A stretch of 64,000 nt of DNA from CAWAQA01 sp963784065 (GCA_963784065.1 CAWAQA010000002.1:372001-436000); one strand, 5' to 3'. Shown: positions 1 through 10,970, numbered from the stretch's first letter. The notes: a model not told the origin generated them from the letters alone. A program made the numbers and translations.

Positions 1-1058
1 GGCGACACCGACGCGACCAGCGCGCCGTTGCGATCCTTCAGGCCGAACTCGTCCACGGCGTCGACGGGAATCGGCCGGACGGCGACGCCGATGCGGCCGC
101 GCGTGATCTTGCCGCCGCGCAGCTGCGGCAGCAGCTCGCGCACGGTGTTCGACGGGATCGCGAAGCCGATGCCGATGTTGCCGGCCTGTCGCGCGTCGGT
201 ATAGATCGCGGTGTTGATCCCGATCACCTCACCGCGCAGGTTGAGCAGCGGGCCGCCCGAGTTGCCGGGGTTGATCGCGGCGTCGGTCTGCAGCACCTGC
301 GCGCTGCGGCCCTCCGCCACGGGGAACGGCCGCTCGAGCGCGCTGATCACGCCGACGCTCACCGTGTGCGCGAGGCCGAACGGGTTGCCGATCGCCATCA
401 CCCAGTCGCCCGGCTGCATCTGCGCCGAGTCGCCGAACTTCACTTCCGGCAGCGTGTGGTTCGGCTTCTCGGTGAGCTCGATCAGCGCGCTGTCGGTGAG
501 CGGGTCGCGTCCGACGACGCGTGCCTCGTACTCCTGGTCGTCATCCTCGCCGTAGAGCGACACCTCGATCTTCGTCGCGCCCTCGACGACGTGGTTGTTG
601 GTCAGGATGAACCCCGCCTTGTCGATGATGAAGCCGGTGCCGGCCGCCTGCACCACCTGCTCGCGCGGCCGCTGCTGCTGGCGGCCCTGCCCGCCGCCCT
701 GGCCCTGGCCCTGGCCCTGGCCCTGGCCCTGCCCCTGCGGCGTGCCGAAGAAGCGCTCGAACAGGTCATCGCCGCCGCCACCGCCGCCCCCGCCGAAGAA
801 GTCGGTCAGGTCCTGCTGGCGCTGCCGCGACTCGGTGCGGATGTTGACCACCGCCGGCGACACGCTCTTCGCGATATCGCGGAACGTCGTGGCGGTCAGC
901 GGACCGGTCAGCGGCGCGCTGTTCATCGGCGGCGCCGCCACGGTCTGCGCCGCCGACTCCGGCGACATCCCGAGTCGCGACGCGATCACCAGCCCCACGG
1001 CGAGCGACGCGATGGCAATCAGCAGCGCATAAAAAAACGTGGTTTTGCGGTTGGACAT
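1..1058 (-). CDS. HtrA/DegP-like periplasmic serine protease (C-terminus beyond the window)
   Basis: The protein starts with a short basic stretch and one membrane segment (residues about 8-28), so the protease domain should sit outside the inner membrane. The trypsin-like domain shows His in NNHVVEG, Asp in LTDSALIE and the nucleophile in GNSGGPLL, as in the Do/DegP family that degrades misfolded envelope proteins. Between the anchor and the protease lies a low-complexity linker with a run of Gly and then alternating Gln-Gly. The start at 1058 has GGAG about 9 bases upstream. The PDZ part is cut off by the window edge. No frameshift is seen in the visible 352 codons. The family is clear; the exact orthologue (DegP, DegQ or DegS-like) is not. 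Confidence 0.93.
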   Translation of the reverse strand, partial: MSNRKTTFFYALLIAIASLAVGLVIASRLGMSPESAAQTVAAPPMNSAPLTGPLTATTFRDIAKSVSPAVVNIRTESRQRQQDLTDFFGGGGGGGGDDLFERFFGTPQGQGQGQGQGQGQGGGQGRQQQRPREQVVQAAGTGFIIDKAGFILTNNHVVEGATKIEVSLYGEDDDQEYEARVVGRDPLTDSALIELTEKPNHTLPEVKFGDSAQMQPGDWVMAIGNPFGLAHTVSVGVISALERPFPVAEGRSAQVLQTDAAINPGNSGGPLLNLRGEVIGINTAIYTDARQAGNIGIGFAIPSNTVRELLPQLRGGKITRGRIGVAVRPIPVDAVDEFGLKDRNGALVASVS

Positions 1059-1075
1059 CGCTACATTTCTCCACT

Positions 1076-2261
1076 TCACGTAAGCGTGACTACGTCTGTC
1101 TGTCGGGGTCCCGTGACGAGCGCCTCGCGCTCGCTGCGATACATGTTGATCTCGGTCCGGACGCCGAACGTGTCGAAGTACAGTCCGGGCTCGATCGTGA
1201 ATCCCGTGCCCGCGAGGACCCGGCGATCGTCGTGCGTTTCGTAATCGTCGAGGTGCACGCCGTTGCCGTGGACGTTCTCGCCGAGGCTGTGTCCCGTGCG
1301 ATGAAGGATGGCGTGCGCCGTAGCCCGCGTCCTCGAGCACCGAGCGGGCGGCCCGATCGACTTCCCAGCCGCGCAGCTCGCGCCCGCTGCGCGCCGCATC
1401 CTGCACCAGCGTGACCGCCGCGTCGCGCGCGCCGGCGGCGGCGCGGAACACGCGCGCGACCTCGTCGGGCACGCGCGACCCGGTGAAGCCTACCCACGTG
1501 ATGTCAGCAAACACCGCGCCCGGCGACGCATGCTTACCCCAGAGATCGAGCAGCAGCACCTCGTCCGGAATGATCGGCCGGGACTGCTCCGGAGTGGGAA
1601 GGTAATGTGGGTTGCCGGCATTGCCGCCCGACCGCGACGACCGGCGCCGAATCGCTGACGAGCCCTTCCTCCGCGAACCAGCCGACCATCTGCTGCTGCA
1701 AGTCGTATTCGTTCAGCGATCGGCCGTTGCGCACCGCATCGGCGGCGGCCGCGAAACGCCCGGTCCTTGATGCGGTAGAGCGCTTCGGACGCCGAGCGGT
1801 GCGTCTGCAGCTGAGCTGGGCTCCACGCCGCCTCGAATCTCTGGACGAGATCGCCGGACGAAAGGATCTCCACACCGCGGCGGCGGACCGCTTCGGCCGT
1901 GCCGGCGTCCACCCGCGACAGATACGGGATCGCGCACTCGGGCGAGTATTCCATCGCCACGCGCCGCACGCCCGTCGAGCAGGTGTGACAGCCCTGTCTC
2001 GAGTTGCTGGCGTCCCGCGTACACGATTTTGTCGCCCGGGAGCGCGTCGAGGTTGTGCCGTTCGATGGCGTGGACCAGCCCGCGCGGCTGCCCCTTCGCC
2101 GGAATCAGGTAATACCAGCGCCGCGTCGTCATATGCGGTCCGCCGCTCAGGCCGGCGAGGCGCGCCGCGATCGGATTGGAGCCGTGGAAGTCGTACAGCA
2201 GCCAGCCGTCGAGGCCGTCGGCCTGCAGCGTCTGCTGGATGGCGGCCACGTCGAGCGCCAT
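1076..2261 (-). CDS. M24 family metallopeptidase (Xaa-Pro aminopeptidase-like), several frameshifts
   Basis: Pieces in different frames join into one protein of about 395 residues. The N-terminal part (DGWLLYDFHGSNP) is the creatinase/prolidase N-domain. The C-terminal part shows the pita-bread metal-binding signatures HRTGHSLG and TIEPGLY, the second holding the metal-ligand Glu. The frame changes at least three times (near 1350, 1600-1780 and 1960), always between conserved stretches, so I treat these as sequence errors rather than decay. Such enzymes remove N-terminal residues preceding proline, using two divalent metal ions. The gene starts 104 bp from the divergent VWFA gene, so the gap should hold both promoters. 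Substrate is not readable. Confidence 0.8.
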
Positions 2262-2364
2262 AACGTCTTCAGTATAAGTGGGAGCCACCTGAACCTGGTC
2301 CGTCACCATTCTGACGCCAGTCCGCCACCAATGGACGGCGCGCCTATAATCGGCTCGAGCACTT

Positions 2365-4519
2365 ATGAAATCCAGACTTTTCGTTGCTGCCGTGCTGGCC
2401 TCTCTTGCCGCGGTCACGATCGGCGCGCGCCAGCAGCCTGCCGCGCCCCAGCCGCCCGTCGCGCCGCAGGCGCCCGCTGCACCCCAAGCCCCCGCGGAAC
2501 AGCCGCCGGTCACGTTCCGCGTCGAAGTGAACTACGTCGAAGTGGACGCCGTCGTGACCGACGCGCAGGGCAACACGGTCACCAATCTCACCCTCGACGA
2601 TTTCGAGGTGCTCGAGGAAGGCAAGCCGCAGAAGGTCACGGCGTTCTCGCTGGTGGACATCCCGATCGAGCGGGCGGAGCGGCCGCTGTTTGCTGCCGCG
2701 CCGATCGAGCCGGACGTCCAGGACAACACCACACCCGACGGCCGTCTCTACCTGATCGTCCTCGACGACCTGCACGTGTCGTTCACCAACACGCCGCGCG
2801 TCAAGGCGGCGCTGCGGCAGTTCCTCGAGCGAAATTTCGGGACCAACGATCGCGCCGCGGTCGTCTACACCAGCGGGCGCGGGCAGGACGGGCAGGACTT
2901 CACCAACAATCAGCGTCTCCTGCTGGCGTCCGTCGACCGCTTCAGCGGGAGGAATCTCGCATCGGCGACGAGCGAGCGGCTGGCCGGAGCGAGCGCAACC
3001 TGCGGCGCGGTGACGTCCCGGGCCGGGTCCGGGTTCTCCAACGACCCGTGCGAGGCCGAGCGCGGCTTCAACGCGCGGACGGCGATGTCGGGCGTCCGCA
3101 AGCTCGCGGAGTTCATGGCCGGGTGTGCGCGGCCGCCGCAAGACGATGCTGCTCATCAGCGAGGGCATCAGCTACGACACGTTCGACATCTTCAACAACC
3201 GCTCGGCCGGCATCATCGTGGACGAGACGCGCGACGCGATCGCCGCCGCGACGCGGGCAAACGTGGCGATCTACGCGATCGACCCGCGCGGGCTCGCGGC
3301 GCTCGAGGACGCGAGCATCGGCGGAGGTGTCAACGACGGCCTTCCGAACGCCGACAGCAACGGGCCGAGGGAGATCGGGTCTCGCGGATTGCTCTCGGAG
3401 CTGCAGCTGTCCCAGGACAGCCTGCGCACGCTCGCGGCCGAGACCGGTGGCTTCGCGGCGGTCAACCGCAACGACTTCACCGATGCCTTTGCGCGGATCG
3501 TCCGCGAGAACAGCAGCTACTACGTGCTCGGCTACTACCCGGCCAACGACCGCCGCGACGGCCGCTTCCGCCGCATCGACGTGCGCGTGAAGCGTCCCGG
3601 CCTCCAGGTGCGCTCGCGCCGCGGCTACGTGGCGCCGCGCGGCCGCGCGCCCGCCCAGGCGCGCAACGCCGCTGACAATCCCGCCATCGCCGCCGCCACC
3701 GAGGCGATGGGCAGCCCGATTCCGATCGGTGGCATCCCGATTACCGTGTTTGCGGCGCCGTTCAAGGGAGCGGCGCCAAACGCCGCGGTGGCGCTCGCGA
3801 TCGAGATGCGCATCGACGACTTCCGGCTCACGGAGGGGAACGGCACCATCAACGGCCGCGCCGAGGTCACCTTCGCCACCACCGATCGCGACGGCAAGCC
3901 GCGCGGCGGCGGCCGCCACGCCGTGGACATCACGCTCAAGCCCGATACGCTCGAGCGCACGAAGGAGCGCGGCCTGCGCGTGGTGACGCAGGTCGATCTC
4001 CCGCCGGGTCGGTACCAGTTGCGCGTCGGGGTCGGCGAGGATGGCGGCCGCGCCGGCAGCGTGCTGTACGACCTCGAAGTGCCCGACTTCTATCGGGCGC
4101 CGCTCACCATGAGCGGCGTGGCGCTCACGTCCGCGGCGGCACGCCTGACGCCGACCGTGCTGCCGAAGAACCCGCTCGCCGATTTTCTCCCCGCGCCGGC
4201 CACCACGGCGCGCGAGTTCGTCCGTGCCGACGAGCTGGCGCTCTTCGCCGAGTTCTACGAGAACGTCCCCGGCGCGCCGCCGCACCGCCTCGACATCACG
4301 ACGACGCTTCGAGACGAGGCGGGCCGCGTCGTGAGCGAGAACACCGACGAGCGATCCTCAACCGAGCTGCAAGGCAAGCAGGGCGGATACGGCTACATGG
4401 CCCGTCTGCCGCTCAGCGGCCTCGAACCAGGCATCTACGTGATCCGCGTCGAAGGCCGCTCGCGCATCGGCGATCGCGACAACGCGATCGGACGCGACGT
4501 GCAGATCCGGGTTCGATGA
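2365..4519 (+). CDS. VWFA-related domain secreted protein (acidobacterial type), one frameshift
   Basis: A signal peptide is followed by a Pro/Ala/Gln-rich stretch and then a domain of the acidobacterial VWFA-related family: VNYVEVDAVVTD at the start, LIVLDDLH as the metal-site strand, and LLISEGIS and YYVLGYYP further on. The C-terminal half (about residues 430-717) is beta-rich and unassigned. One inserted base near 3120 splits the frame; both sides fit one protein of about 718 residues. Members are exported and abundant in Acidobacteriota, but their role is unknown. No operon partner is evident: the upstream gene is divergent and the next gene lies 145 bp downstream after an inverted repeat. 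Confidence 0.85.
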
Positions 4520-4551
4520 TTGCCGCAGCCTCCACTGAGACGGGCCACCGC

Positions 4552-4653
4552 GACACAGAGACACAGAGGGTTCTTGGTCTTCTCGCCGCGAACATCGGGT
4601 GATCCCTACTCGGAAGAGCACGGAGTCTCTGTGTCTTGGTCTGTGTCTCTGTG
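4552..4653. repeat. intergenic inverted repeat of CACAGAGA-type units
   Basis: The left arm contains GACACAGAGACACAGAG (4552-4568). The right arm (4626-4653) carries its complement with an extra unit. The element lies between two same-strand genes and could form a long imperfect hairpin. It resembles the dispersed low-complexity hairpins elsewhere in this window. Function is unknown; a terminator for the VWFA gene is possible. Confidence 0.6.
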
Positions 4654-4664
4654 GTTCGTGATCG

Positions 4665-5886
4665 ATGAAGCTGGATCTCGTTCAGACCGTCGCCTTCGCG
4701 GGCGTCATGCTGTTCGCGGGCTACGGGCTCAAGCGCCTCGTTCCGGTTCTCGCGCGCTACAACATCCCGGCGCCCGTCGCGGGCGGCCTGCCCGTGGCCG
4801 CGCTGCTCACGGTTTTCTACACGCGCAACTGGCAGCCGATCGCCTTCGACACGACGCTGCAGGCGCCGCTGATGATCGCCTTCTTCACCTCGGTGGGGTT
4901 TGGCGCGAGCCTCAATCTGCTGCGCCGCGGCGGGCCGCTCGTCCTGGCGTTCACCGTCATCGCCGCGATTGTCGCGATGCTGCAGAACGTCGTTGGCGCA
5001 GCGGCCGCGTCCGCGCTGGGGCAGCATCCGCTCATGGGCGTCCTTGCCGGGTCGGTCACCTTGACCGGTGGTCCGGCCACGGGCCTCGCGTTCGCACCGC
5101 TGTTCGAGCAGGCGGGCGTCATCGGGCGCGTCGACGCTCGCGGTGGCGGCGGCGATGGTCGGCATCGTCGCGGGTGGCCTGATCGGCGGACCGATCGGTA
5201 CATACCTCGTCGAACGTGACGTCCGCCGCCCCGCGCCGGCGATGATGGCCGCGGGGACGCTGGCCAACCTGGCCGAGGCGCAGTTCCCGGCGCCTGCGGG
5301 CCCGACGCCGCCCGGGGAGGATGTCGAGGCCTACGTCCTCACCAAGCACATCGTCCTGATGCTCGCCGCGATGTGGTTCGGTTCGTGGGTGAGCGCGTGG
5401 ATGGCCGCGCGCGGGCTGACGCTGCCGGCCTACATCGGCGCCATGATCGTCGCCGCCGTGTTCCGCAACATCGACGATGCGACGGGCGTGGTGAAGATGT
5501 CGCAGCAAACCATCGACGACCTCGGCAACGTGGCGCTGTCGCTGTTCCTCGTGATGGCGCTGATGACGCTTCGCCTCTGGGAGCTCGCCGGCCTCGTCGT
5601 CCCGCTCATCGTGATCCTGGCGGTGCAGGTGCTGCTCGTGGCGGTGATCTGCCTGCTGGTCATCCCGCGCGTGATGGGGCGCGATTACGATGCCGCCGTG
5701 ATGTCGGCGGGCTTCTGCGGCTTCATGCTCGGCACGACGGCCAATGCGATGGCGAACATGGGTGCGCTCGTGGAACGCTATGGGCCGGCGCCGAAAGCCT
5801 ACCTCGTCGTGCCCCTGGTGGGAGCCTTCTTCATCGACTTCGTCAACGCCCTGCTCATCACCGTCGCGCTGAATTTCTGGCAGTAG
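4665..5886 (+). CDS. gltS: sodium/glutamate symporter, GltS family, one frameshift
   Basis: About 407 residues with roughly ten hydrophobic segments. GltS-type signatures include VAGGLPVA near residue 40, VTLTGGPATG near 130 and, in the second half, CGFMLGTTANAMANM. The protein imports glutamate with sodium ions at the inner membrane. One extra G near 5128 (in VIGASTLA) changes the frame, and both halves match the family, so a sequence error is likely. No regulator or partner gene adjoins it. Confidence 0.87.
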
Positions 5887-5907
5887 GGTGATCAGTCACC
5901 GATTGTC

Positions 5908-6020
5908 GTGGCTTCCGCCTTCAGGCGGAAGGAGCCGCTGACGAAGGTCAACGGGCAGCGACTACCCTTCCGGCTGAAGCCGGAAGCCACAGGTTCATCG
6001 TGTTGTGGCTTCCGCCTTGC
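5908..6020. repeat. palindromic repeats of the GCTTCCG...CGGAAGC type
   Basis: Two near-perfect hairpins lie here: 5912-5931 (CTTCCGCCT, 2-base loop) and 5967-5986 (CTTCCGGCT). A third, degenerate copy starts at 6005. The same motif recurs at 54225-54246 in another intergenic space, so this is a REP-like dispersed family. The copies follow the gltS stop and may end its transcript. Confidence 0.7.
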
Positions 6021-6037
6021 GAGCGAAGTCCTCGCCT

Positions 6038-6466
6038 ATGACCGACGCTTCGAGCTCAACCGGACTCTCGTCCCGCACCGCCGCCGCGCTCGCGTACGGC
6101 GGCTGGTGGGTGACCGGCCTGATCATCTGGTTGCTCGAGCGCCAGGATCGCTTCGCGCGCTTCCATGCCGCCCAGTCGGTCGTGGCGTTCGGCGCCATCG
6201 CCGTCGTGATCCTGTTCTTCGGCGTGCTCGCTGCGGCGTCGCTGTCGTTCGTGCCGTCCGCGTTCAGCGTGCTGGTGGGCGTGATGGTCTTCGCGTGGGT
6301 GCTGGGCGTGGCGCTGTGGATGGTGTCGCTCTGGAAAGCGGCGCACGGGGAGGACTGGCGGATCCCCGGAGCCTCTCAGATGGCCGACAGGATGGCTCGG
6401 CGTGTAACGCGGTCTTCGGTCTTCAGTCTACGGTCTCCGGTAGCAACCAGCTGGTGGAGACCGTAG
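6038..6466 (+). CDS. DUF4870 family membrane protein
   Basis: 142 residues. The core has the DUF4870 pattern: a first hydrophobic segment (WWVTGLIIWLL), then RFARFHAAQS and two more hydrophobic segments. Function of the family is unknown. I chose the ATG at 6038 because the upstream in-frame extension lies in the preceding palindromic repeat. The last 17 or so codons are read from the adjoining 7-bp repeat array, so the array has supplied the protein's tail. Confidence 0.8.
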   Translation: MTDASSSTGLSSRTAAALAYGGWWVTGLIIWLLERQDRFARFHAAQSVVAFGAIAVVILFFGVLAAASLSFVPSAFSVLVGVMVFAWVLGVALWMVSLWKAAHGEDWRIPGASQMADRMARRVTRSSVFSLRSPVATSWWRP

Positions 6467-6484
6467 ACCGTAGACCGTAGACTG
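6411..6484. repeat. 7-bp unit array with inverted arms
   Basis: Units of the form GGTCTNC on the left (from 6411) are answered by inverted units GNAGACC on the right (to 6484), with a spacer of about 20 bases. It lies between convergent genes and overlaps the 3' end of the upstream one. Similar arrays are at 7501-7590 and 12075-12162. A bidirectional terminator is a plausible role. Confidence 0.75.
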
Positions 6485-6495
6485 TGAGCCTCGCT

Positions 6496-6968
6496 CTACA
6501 GCTTCGGCAGCAACTGCGCCTTGATGGCGCCGTTGGCGTGCGAGAAGTTGTACTGGTTCCGATCCATCTTCGGGTTCCGCGGCGTTTCCAGCGTGACCGT
6601 GATGACTTCGCCCGGCTGGAGCGGTTTCGGGTGCCTGAAGGTGTCGCCCGTTACCGGATCACCTGCCTTGTCGTACCAGAATTCATCGACCTTCAGTCCC
6701 GCGATCGATCCGGTCGCCAGGTTCTTGACCCTGATCGTCGTGATGATGAAGTCCTTGCCGTCGACCTTGCCTGCCTTCACGACGGGCTTGGTGTAGCCGA
6801 GCGGCGCTTCGCCGCGTACGGGCGGCACGAGGCGTGGTTTCGCTCCGGGTGTCTGCGCCGCCGGCGCGGTGGCGGGCGGCGTCCCTGGCCCGCCTGCCCG
6901 GCTGCCGCGCCCACAACCAGCAGGAAGGCGCCAGCCAGAGCCAGCATCGTGTACGTATGACGGTTCAT
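6496..6968 (-). CDS. secreted protein of unknown function, one frameshift
   Basis: The start at 6968 follows a clear AAAGGAG. A signal peptide (MLALAGAFLLVVGAAAG) leads into a Pro/Ala-rich linker and then a compact domain of about 100 residues with VDGKDFIITTIRVKN and LQPGEVITVTLETP. This reads like a beta-sandwich domain comparing substituent and main-chain interactions, as in FxLYD-type proteins, but I cannot name it. A missing G in a G-run near 6885 breaks the frame. Confidence 0.7.
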
Positions 6969-7025
6969 TTGAGCTCCTTTGACGGGCGCGGACACGTCCC
7001 GTCACCTGGACGGAATTATAGGCAG

Positions 7026-7487
7026 TTACATCTCGCCGTTCCAGTCCTCGGGTTCTGGATTCGCCGATCGGAAGATTTCCAGGTGCCACTTGCCGCCGCC
7101 CCACGGCTCGATGACCTCCGTGGCGACGACGTCCACCAGGATCTCGGCAAAGCTTCGGCCTTCCGGATCCCCTTCGAGGTGGTAGGCGGGCTCGTCCCAG
7201 CCGAAGTTGGGGTAGAGCACCATCGTCAGAAACAGATCGTAGCCGTCGTCCACGACGATGATCTGTCCGCAGGGGCGCTTGATGGTGGAGTGGTAAATCA
7301 GATACTTCTCCGCGCTGTGCGCGCGGATGTAGCGCTTCAGCGCGAACTCGCGGGCGACGATCTCCTCGACCGCTATCTTCTTTTCCCAGCAGTCGCGGCA
7401 GTAACGCTCCTCTCCGCGGGGCTCGGACACATCCTTCGCGCCGCAGAGGGCGCATTTCGTTTTCGCGACGTTCGACTTTCGGGGCAC
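7026..7487 (-). CDS. unknown protein with N-terminal zinc-ribbon motif
   Basis: 153 residues, unbroken. CALCG near residue 13 and CRDC near 30 form a four-cysteine zinc ribbon. The rest is acidic and mixed alpha/beta (IIVVDDGYDLFLTMVLYP) with no recognised family. It is followed by the secreted unknown protein on the same strand, 57 bp away. Function unknown. Confidence 0.7.
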   Translation of the reverse strand: MPRKSNVAKTKCALCGAKDVSEPRGEERYCRDCWEKKIAVEEIVAREFALKRYIRAHSAEKYLIYHSTIKRPCGQIIVVDDGYDLFLTMVLYPNFGWDEPAYHLEGDPEGRSFAEILVDVVATEVIEPWGGGKWHLEIFRSANPEPEDWNGEM

Positions 7488-7500
7488 CCCGCCATTATAT

Positions 7501-7590
7501 GGTCTCCGGTCTCCGGTCTTCGGTCGGTACCAGTTGGTGGCTACCGTAGACCGGTAGACCGTAGACCGGAGACCGTAGACCGGAGACCGT
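7501..7590. repeat. 7-bp unit array with inverted arms
   Basis: GGTCTCC and GGTCTTC units run on the left side; inverted GTAGACC and GGAGACC units run on the right, around a short spacer with CCAGTTGGTGG. It sits just downstream of the phosphorylase stop (7591) and upstream of the zinc-ribbon gene. It could end the phosphorylase transcript on the minus strand. Confidence 0.75.
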
Positions 7591-9723
7591 TTACCGGGTG
7601 ACCGACTCCTTGAGCGCCGGCAGGTACATCTCGCTCACGTATTCCTTGACCATGCGCCGGGTGCAGAACCGCGGGAGCACCGTGCGGATCGACTGCTTCA
7701 CGATCTGCAGCCAGCGGTGCGGGATGCCGTCGGCGTCCCGCGCGTAGAAGGTCGGCACGAGGCTGCTGCTCGATGAGGTCGTACATCGACTGCACATCGG
7801 CCCAGTCCTGCGCGCCGTAATCGTTCGGATCGGCGTGCCCCTCGATGAGCCAGCCGTTGTCGCCGGAGAAGCCTTCGGCCCACCAGCCGTCGCCGATCGA
7901 CATGTGCGGCGTGCCGTTGATGGCCGCCTTCATGCCGCTGGTGCCGCTCGCCTCGAGCGGCTTGCGCGGGTTGTTCATCCACACGTCGCAGCCCTGCACG
8001 AGGAAATGCGCCACGTGCAGGTCGTAGTCGTCCACGAAGGCGATGCGCCCGCCGAACTTCGGGTCGAGCGCACGCTTGTAGATGCGCTGCAGGTGATGCT
8101 TGCCGCCTTCATCGGCCGGATGCGCCTTTCCGGCGAAGACGAACTGCACCGCGCGCCCCGGTGCATTGAGGATGCGCGCGAGGCGGTCGGCGTCGGCGAA
8201 GATGCAGCTCGGGCCGCTTGTAGCCGGTGAAGCGGCGCGCGAAGCCGATGGTCAGCGTGTTCGAATCGAACATCGTCCCGGCCGCGACGACGCGGGCGAC
8301 GCCGACGCTCTCCGTCGTCCACCGCTGGCGCGCGCGCTCGCGCACGAACGTGAACAGGAAGTCGCGAAGCGACTGGCGCGCCTCCCAGAGCTCGTCGTCG
8401 GGAATCTGAAGCACGCGATCGGCCAACGCCGGATCGTCGTGACGCTCGAGCCAGTCCTGCCCGAGGTATTTCTCCAGGAGCCGGCCGATCTCCGACGACA
8501 TCCACGTCGGCACGTGCACGCCGTTGGTCAGCGACTTCACGGGCAGCTGCTCGTACGGCGTCCCCGGCCAGATCGGCTGCCACATCTGCTTGGTCACCTC
8601 GCCGTGCAGGCGGCTGACGCCGTTGACGGCCCCGGCCGTCCGCAAGGCGAGCGCCGTCATGTTGAACATCGGGCCGCTGCCGTTGTCGTAGGCGCCGAGG
8701 GCGAGGAAGCGCTCGCGGTACGCACCCAGGTCGCCCCACGCGCCGGCGAGATGTGTTTCGACGAGCTGGAACGGGAAACGCGTCGTGGCCGGCCGCGACC
8801 GGCGTGTGCGTCGTGAACACCGTGGTGCGCCGCACTTCCTCGAGCGCCGCCTCGAAGTTCCACCCCTGCTCGCACAGGTCGCGGATGCGCTGCACCACCA
8901 CGAAGGCGGCGTGCCCTTCGTTCAGGTGATAGACGCGCCGGCTCGGCGCCCATCGCCTTGAGCACGCGGACGCCGCCGATGCCGAGGATGATCTCCTGCT
9001 GCACGCGCGTCTCGCGGTCGCCGCCGTAGAGGCGCGCCGACAGCTCGCGATCCCACGGCGCGTTCTCTTCCAGGTCGGTGTCGAGCAGGTACAGCTTCAC
9101 GCGCCCGAGGCGCACGCGCCACACGGCCACGAGCACCGTGCGGTTGCCGAGCGGTACGGCGGTGACGCACGGCTTGCCGTCAGGGGTGAGCGCCGGCTCG
9201 ATCGGCGCGTCGGTCCAGTTCAGTTTCTCGTAGACCTCTTCCTGCCAGCCGTCCGACGAGATGCGTCTGGTGGAAGTAGCCCTGCGGATACATGAACCCG
9301 ACGCCGATGAGCGGCACGCCGAGGTCGCTCGCTTCCTTGCAGTGGTCGCCGGCGAGCACGCCGAGGCCGCCGGCGTAGATCGGCAGCGACTGGTGCAGCG
9401 CGAACTCGGCGGAGAAGTAGGCGATCGACTTGCCGCCCGTCTCGCGCACGTCGCGTACGCACCAGCGTGTTCTGCGCGGAGCGCGCGGCGTCGAGGCCGG
9501 CGAGCGCGCGGTCGTAGAGCGCGAGCCATTCCGGTTCGGCGCTCGCCCACAGCAGCGTCTCGGCCGGGATCAGCTTGAGCATGCGCACCGGGTTGTGCGC
9601 GGTGGCGCGCCACAGCGGGTAGTCGAGCGTGCGCCACACCTGCCGCGCCACCTGGTTCCAGCTCCACCACAGGTCGTACGCGAGCTCCTCGAGACGGTTG
9701 ATGCGTTCAGGCAGTTGAACCAA
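7591..9723 (-). CDS. glgP: alpha-glucan (glycogen/maltodextrin) phosphorylase, about six frameshifts
   Basis: Seven conserved pieces in alternating frames add up to about 710 residues, the size of the shorter GT35 phosphorylases. Signatures in order: LAYDLWWSWN (N-terminus), IAYFSAEFALH, YAGGLGVLAGDH, VFTTHTPVAAGHD, IGFARRFTGYKRP and, near the pyridoxal-phosphate site, EASGTSGMKAAING. The enzyme phosphorolyses alpha-1,4-glucans to glucose-1-phosphate in the cytoplasm. A TTG start at 9723 with GAGAGG upstream fits the usual N-terminus; no ATG does. Breaks fall near 9465, 9262, 8945, 8783, 8215 and 7765. The catalytic motifs are intact, so sequence errors are more likely than loss of function. 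Confidence 0.88.
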
Positions 9724-9854
9724 GGCTGTACCTCTCAGAGGGCGAGCAGCCGTCGGCTGGCAGTGCACGTAGTGGCGCGCCGACGGGGTGGCCACGCCAT
9801 TCCTCCCCTGAAGCGCCAAGCGTACAGCCGGCTGCGAGCTGCCGGCCGACGGCT

Positions 9855-10856
9855 TCATTGACACGCGCCCACGAGCGACGCGAACGTCGACAGATCGATA
9901 TTGCCCCCCGACACGATGACGACGATCTTCCCGCGCGCCCGCCCGGTGAGCGCGGCAGCGACGGCGCAGGCGCCGGCGCCTTCGGCAATCACGTGCGCGC
10001 GCTCCGCCACCAGCTTCATGGCTGCCGCGATCTCCGCCAGCGTCACCACGATCGAGCCGGCCAGCAACCCTGACAGCAGCGGCCACATCGTCGGCAACAC
10101 CGACCGGCCACCCGCGCCGTCCACGAACGACGCCCGCCAGCCCTCGAACGAGCTGGCGCGCCCGTTCTTGAGCGATGCGTCGAAGGGAGCCGCCGTCTCC
10201 GGTTCCGCCGCAAAGACCTGCGCCGCCGGCCGCAGTGCGCGCAGCGCCGAGCCGACGCCCGCGAGCAGCCCGCCGCCGCCGAGCGAGGCGATCACGGCGT
10301 CGACATCAGGCAGATCCTCGGCGATCTCGAGACCGGCGGTGCCGTTGCCGGCGATGAAACCGTCGTCGTCGAACGGGTGGACGAAACGTCCCTGCATGCG
10401 ATCGGAGCCGTGCGCTTCGACGGTATGCCAGCACTCATCGTAGCTGGCGCGCACGATGGTGGCGCCGAGCCGTTCGATCGCCTCGATCTTGGTCGCCGGG
10501 GCGGTATCCATCACCATCACGGAGCAGCGGACGCCGGCGGCGCGCGCGGCCATCGCTACGCCCTGAGCCGCGTTGCCGGCGCTCACCGTCCACACACCAT
10601 CACGCGTCTCCGCGGGTGTCAGGCGGCGGATGGCGTTATGGGCGCCGCGGAGCTTGAAGGAGCCGATCGGCTGCAGCGTTTCGAGCTTGAGAAAGATCTC
10701 GGAGCCGGGCAGCCGCGCCGCAAGGCGGGGCGGCAGTTCGAGCCGCACGAGCGGGGTGCGGACGACGAGGTCGTAGACGGACCGAGCGGCGTCCTGGATG
10801 TCGCTCAACGGGATCTGACGCACAAAGCCGGCATCGTAGCATTGTTGACGGCTCAT
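9855..10856 (-). CDS. PLP-dependent threonine/serine dehydratase-like enzyme
   Basis: 333 residues, unbroken. The fold-type II PLP signatures are present: the lysine in PIGSFKLRGA, SAGNAAQG contacting the substrate carboxylate, and the glycine loop SLGGGGLLAG that holds the phosphate. It has no C-terminal ACT domain, so it matches the short catabolic type (threonine or serine dehydratase, possibly racemase) rather than biosynthetic IlvA. The ATG at 10856 lacks a good ribosome site; a GTG near 10823 is the alternative. Exact substrate uncertain. Confidence 0.85.
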   Translation of the reverse strand: MSRQQCYDAGFVRQIPLSDIQDAARSVYDLVVRTPLVRLELPPRLAARLPGSEIFLKLETLQPIGSFKLRGAHNAIRRLTPAETRDGVWTVSAGNAAQGVAMAARAAGVRCSVMVMDTAPATKIEAIERLGATIVRASYDECWHTVEAHGSDRMQGRFVHPFDDDGFIAGNGTAGLEIAEDLPDVDAVIASLGGGGLLAGVGSALRALRPAAQVFAAEPETAAPFDASLKNGRASSFEGWRASFVDGAGGRSVLPTMWPLLSGLLAGSIVVTLAEIAAAMKLVAERAHVIAEGAGACAVAAALTGRARGKIVVIVSGGNIDLSTFASLVGACQ

Positions 10857-10890
10857 CAATAGATTTGCGGCTGGCGCTGTTGCGCTTTCT

Positions 10891-10970
10891 GATTTGCGAT
10901 TTGCGACTGCACCCACAACACGAATGGTGCAACCGCCCGGCAATCGCCGATCGCTCACGAATCGCAAATC
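10891..10970. repeat. intergenic inverted repeat, 10-bp arms
   Basis: GATTTGCGAT (10891-10900) is answered by ATCGCAAATC (10961-10970), with extra ATTTGCG copies near the left arm. It occupies the gap between the transporter stop and the dehydratase start. It is probably another of the dispersed hairpins that mark gene ends here. Confidence 0.6.

Noticed and set aside
690..735. Tandem 6-bp repeats near 690-735 as a mobile or regulatory repeat
   Set aside because: They encode the Gln-Gly linker of the HtrA-like protease in frame.
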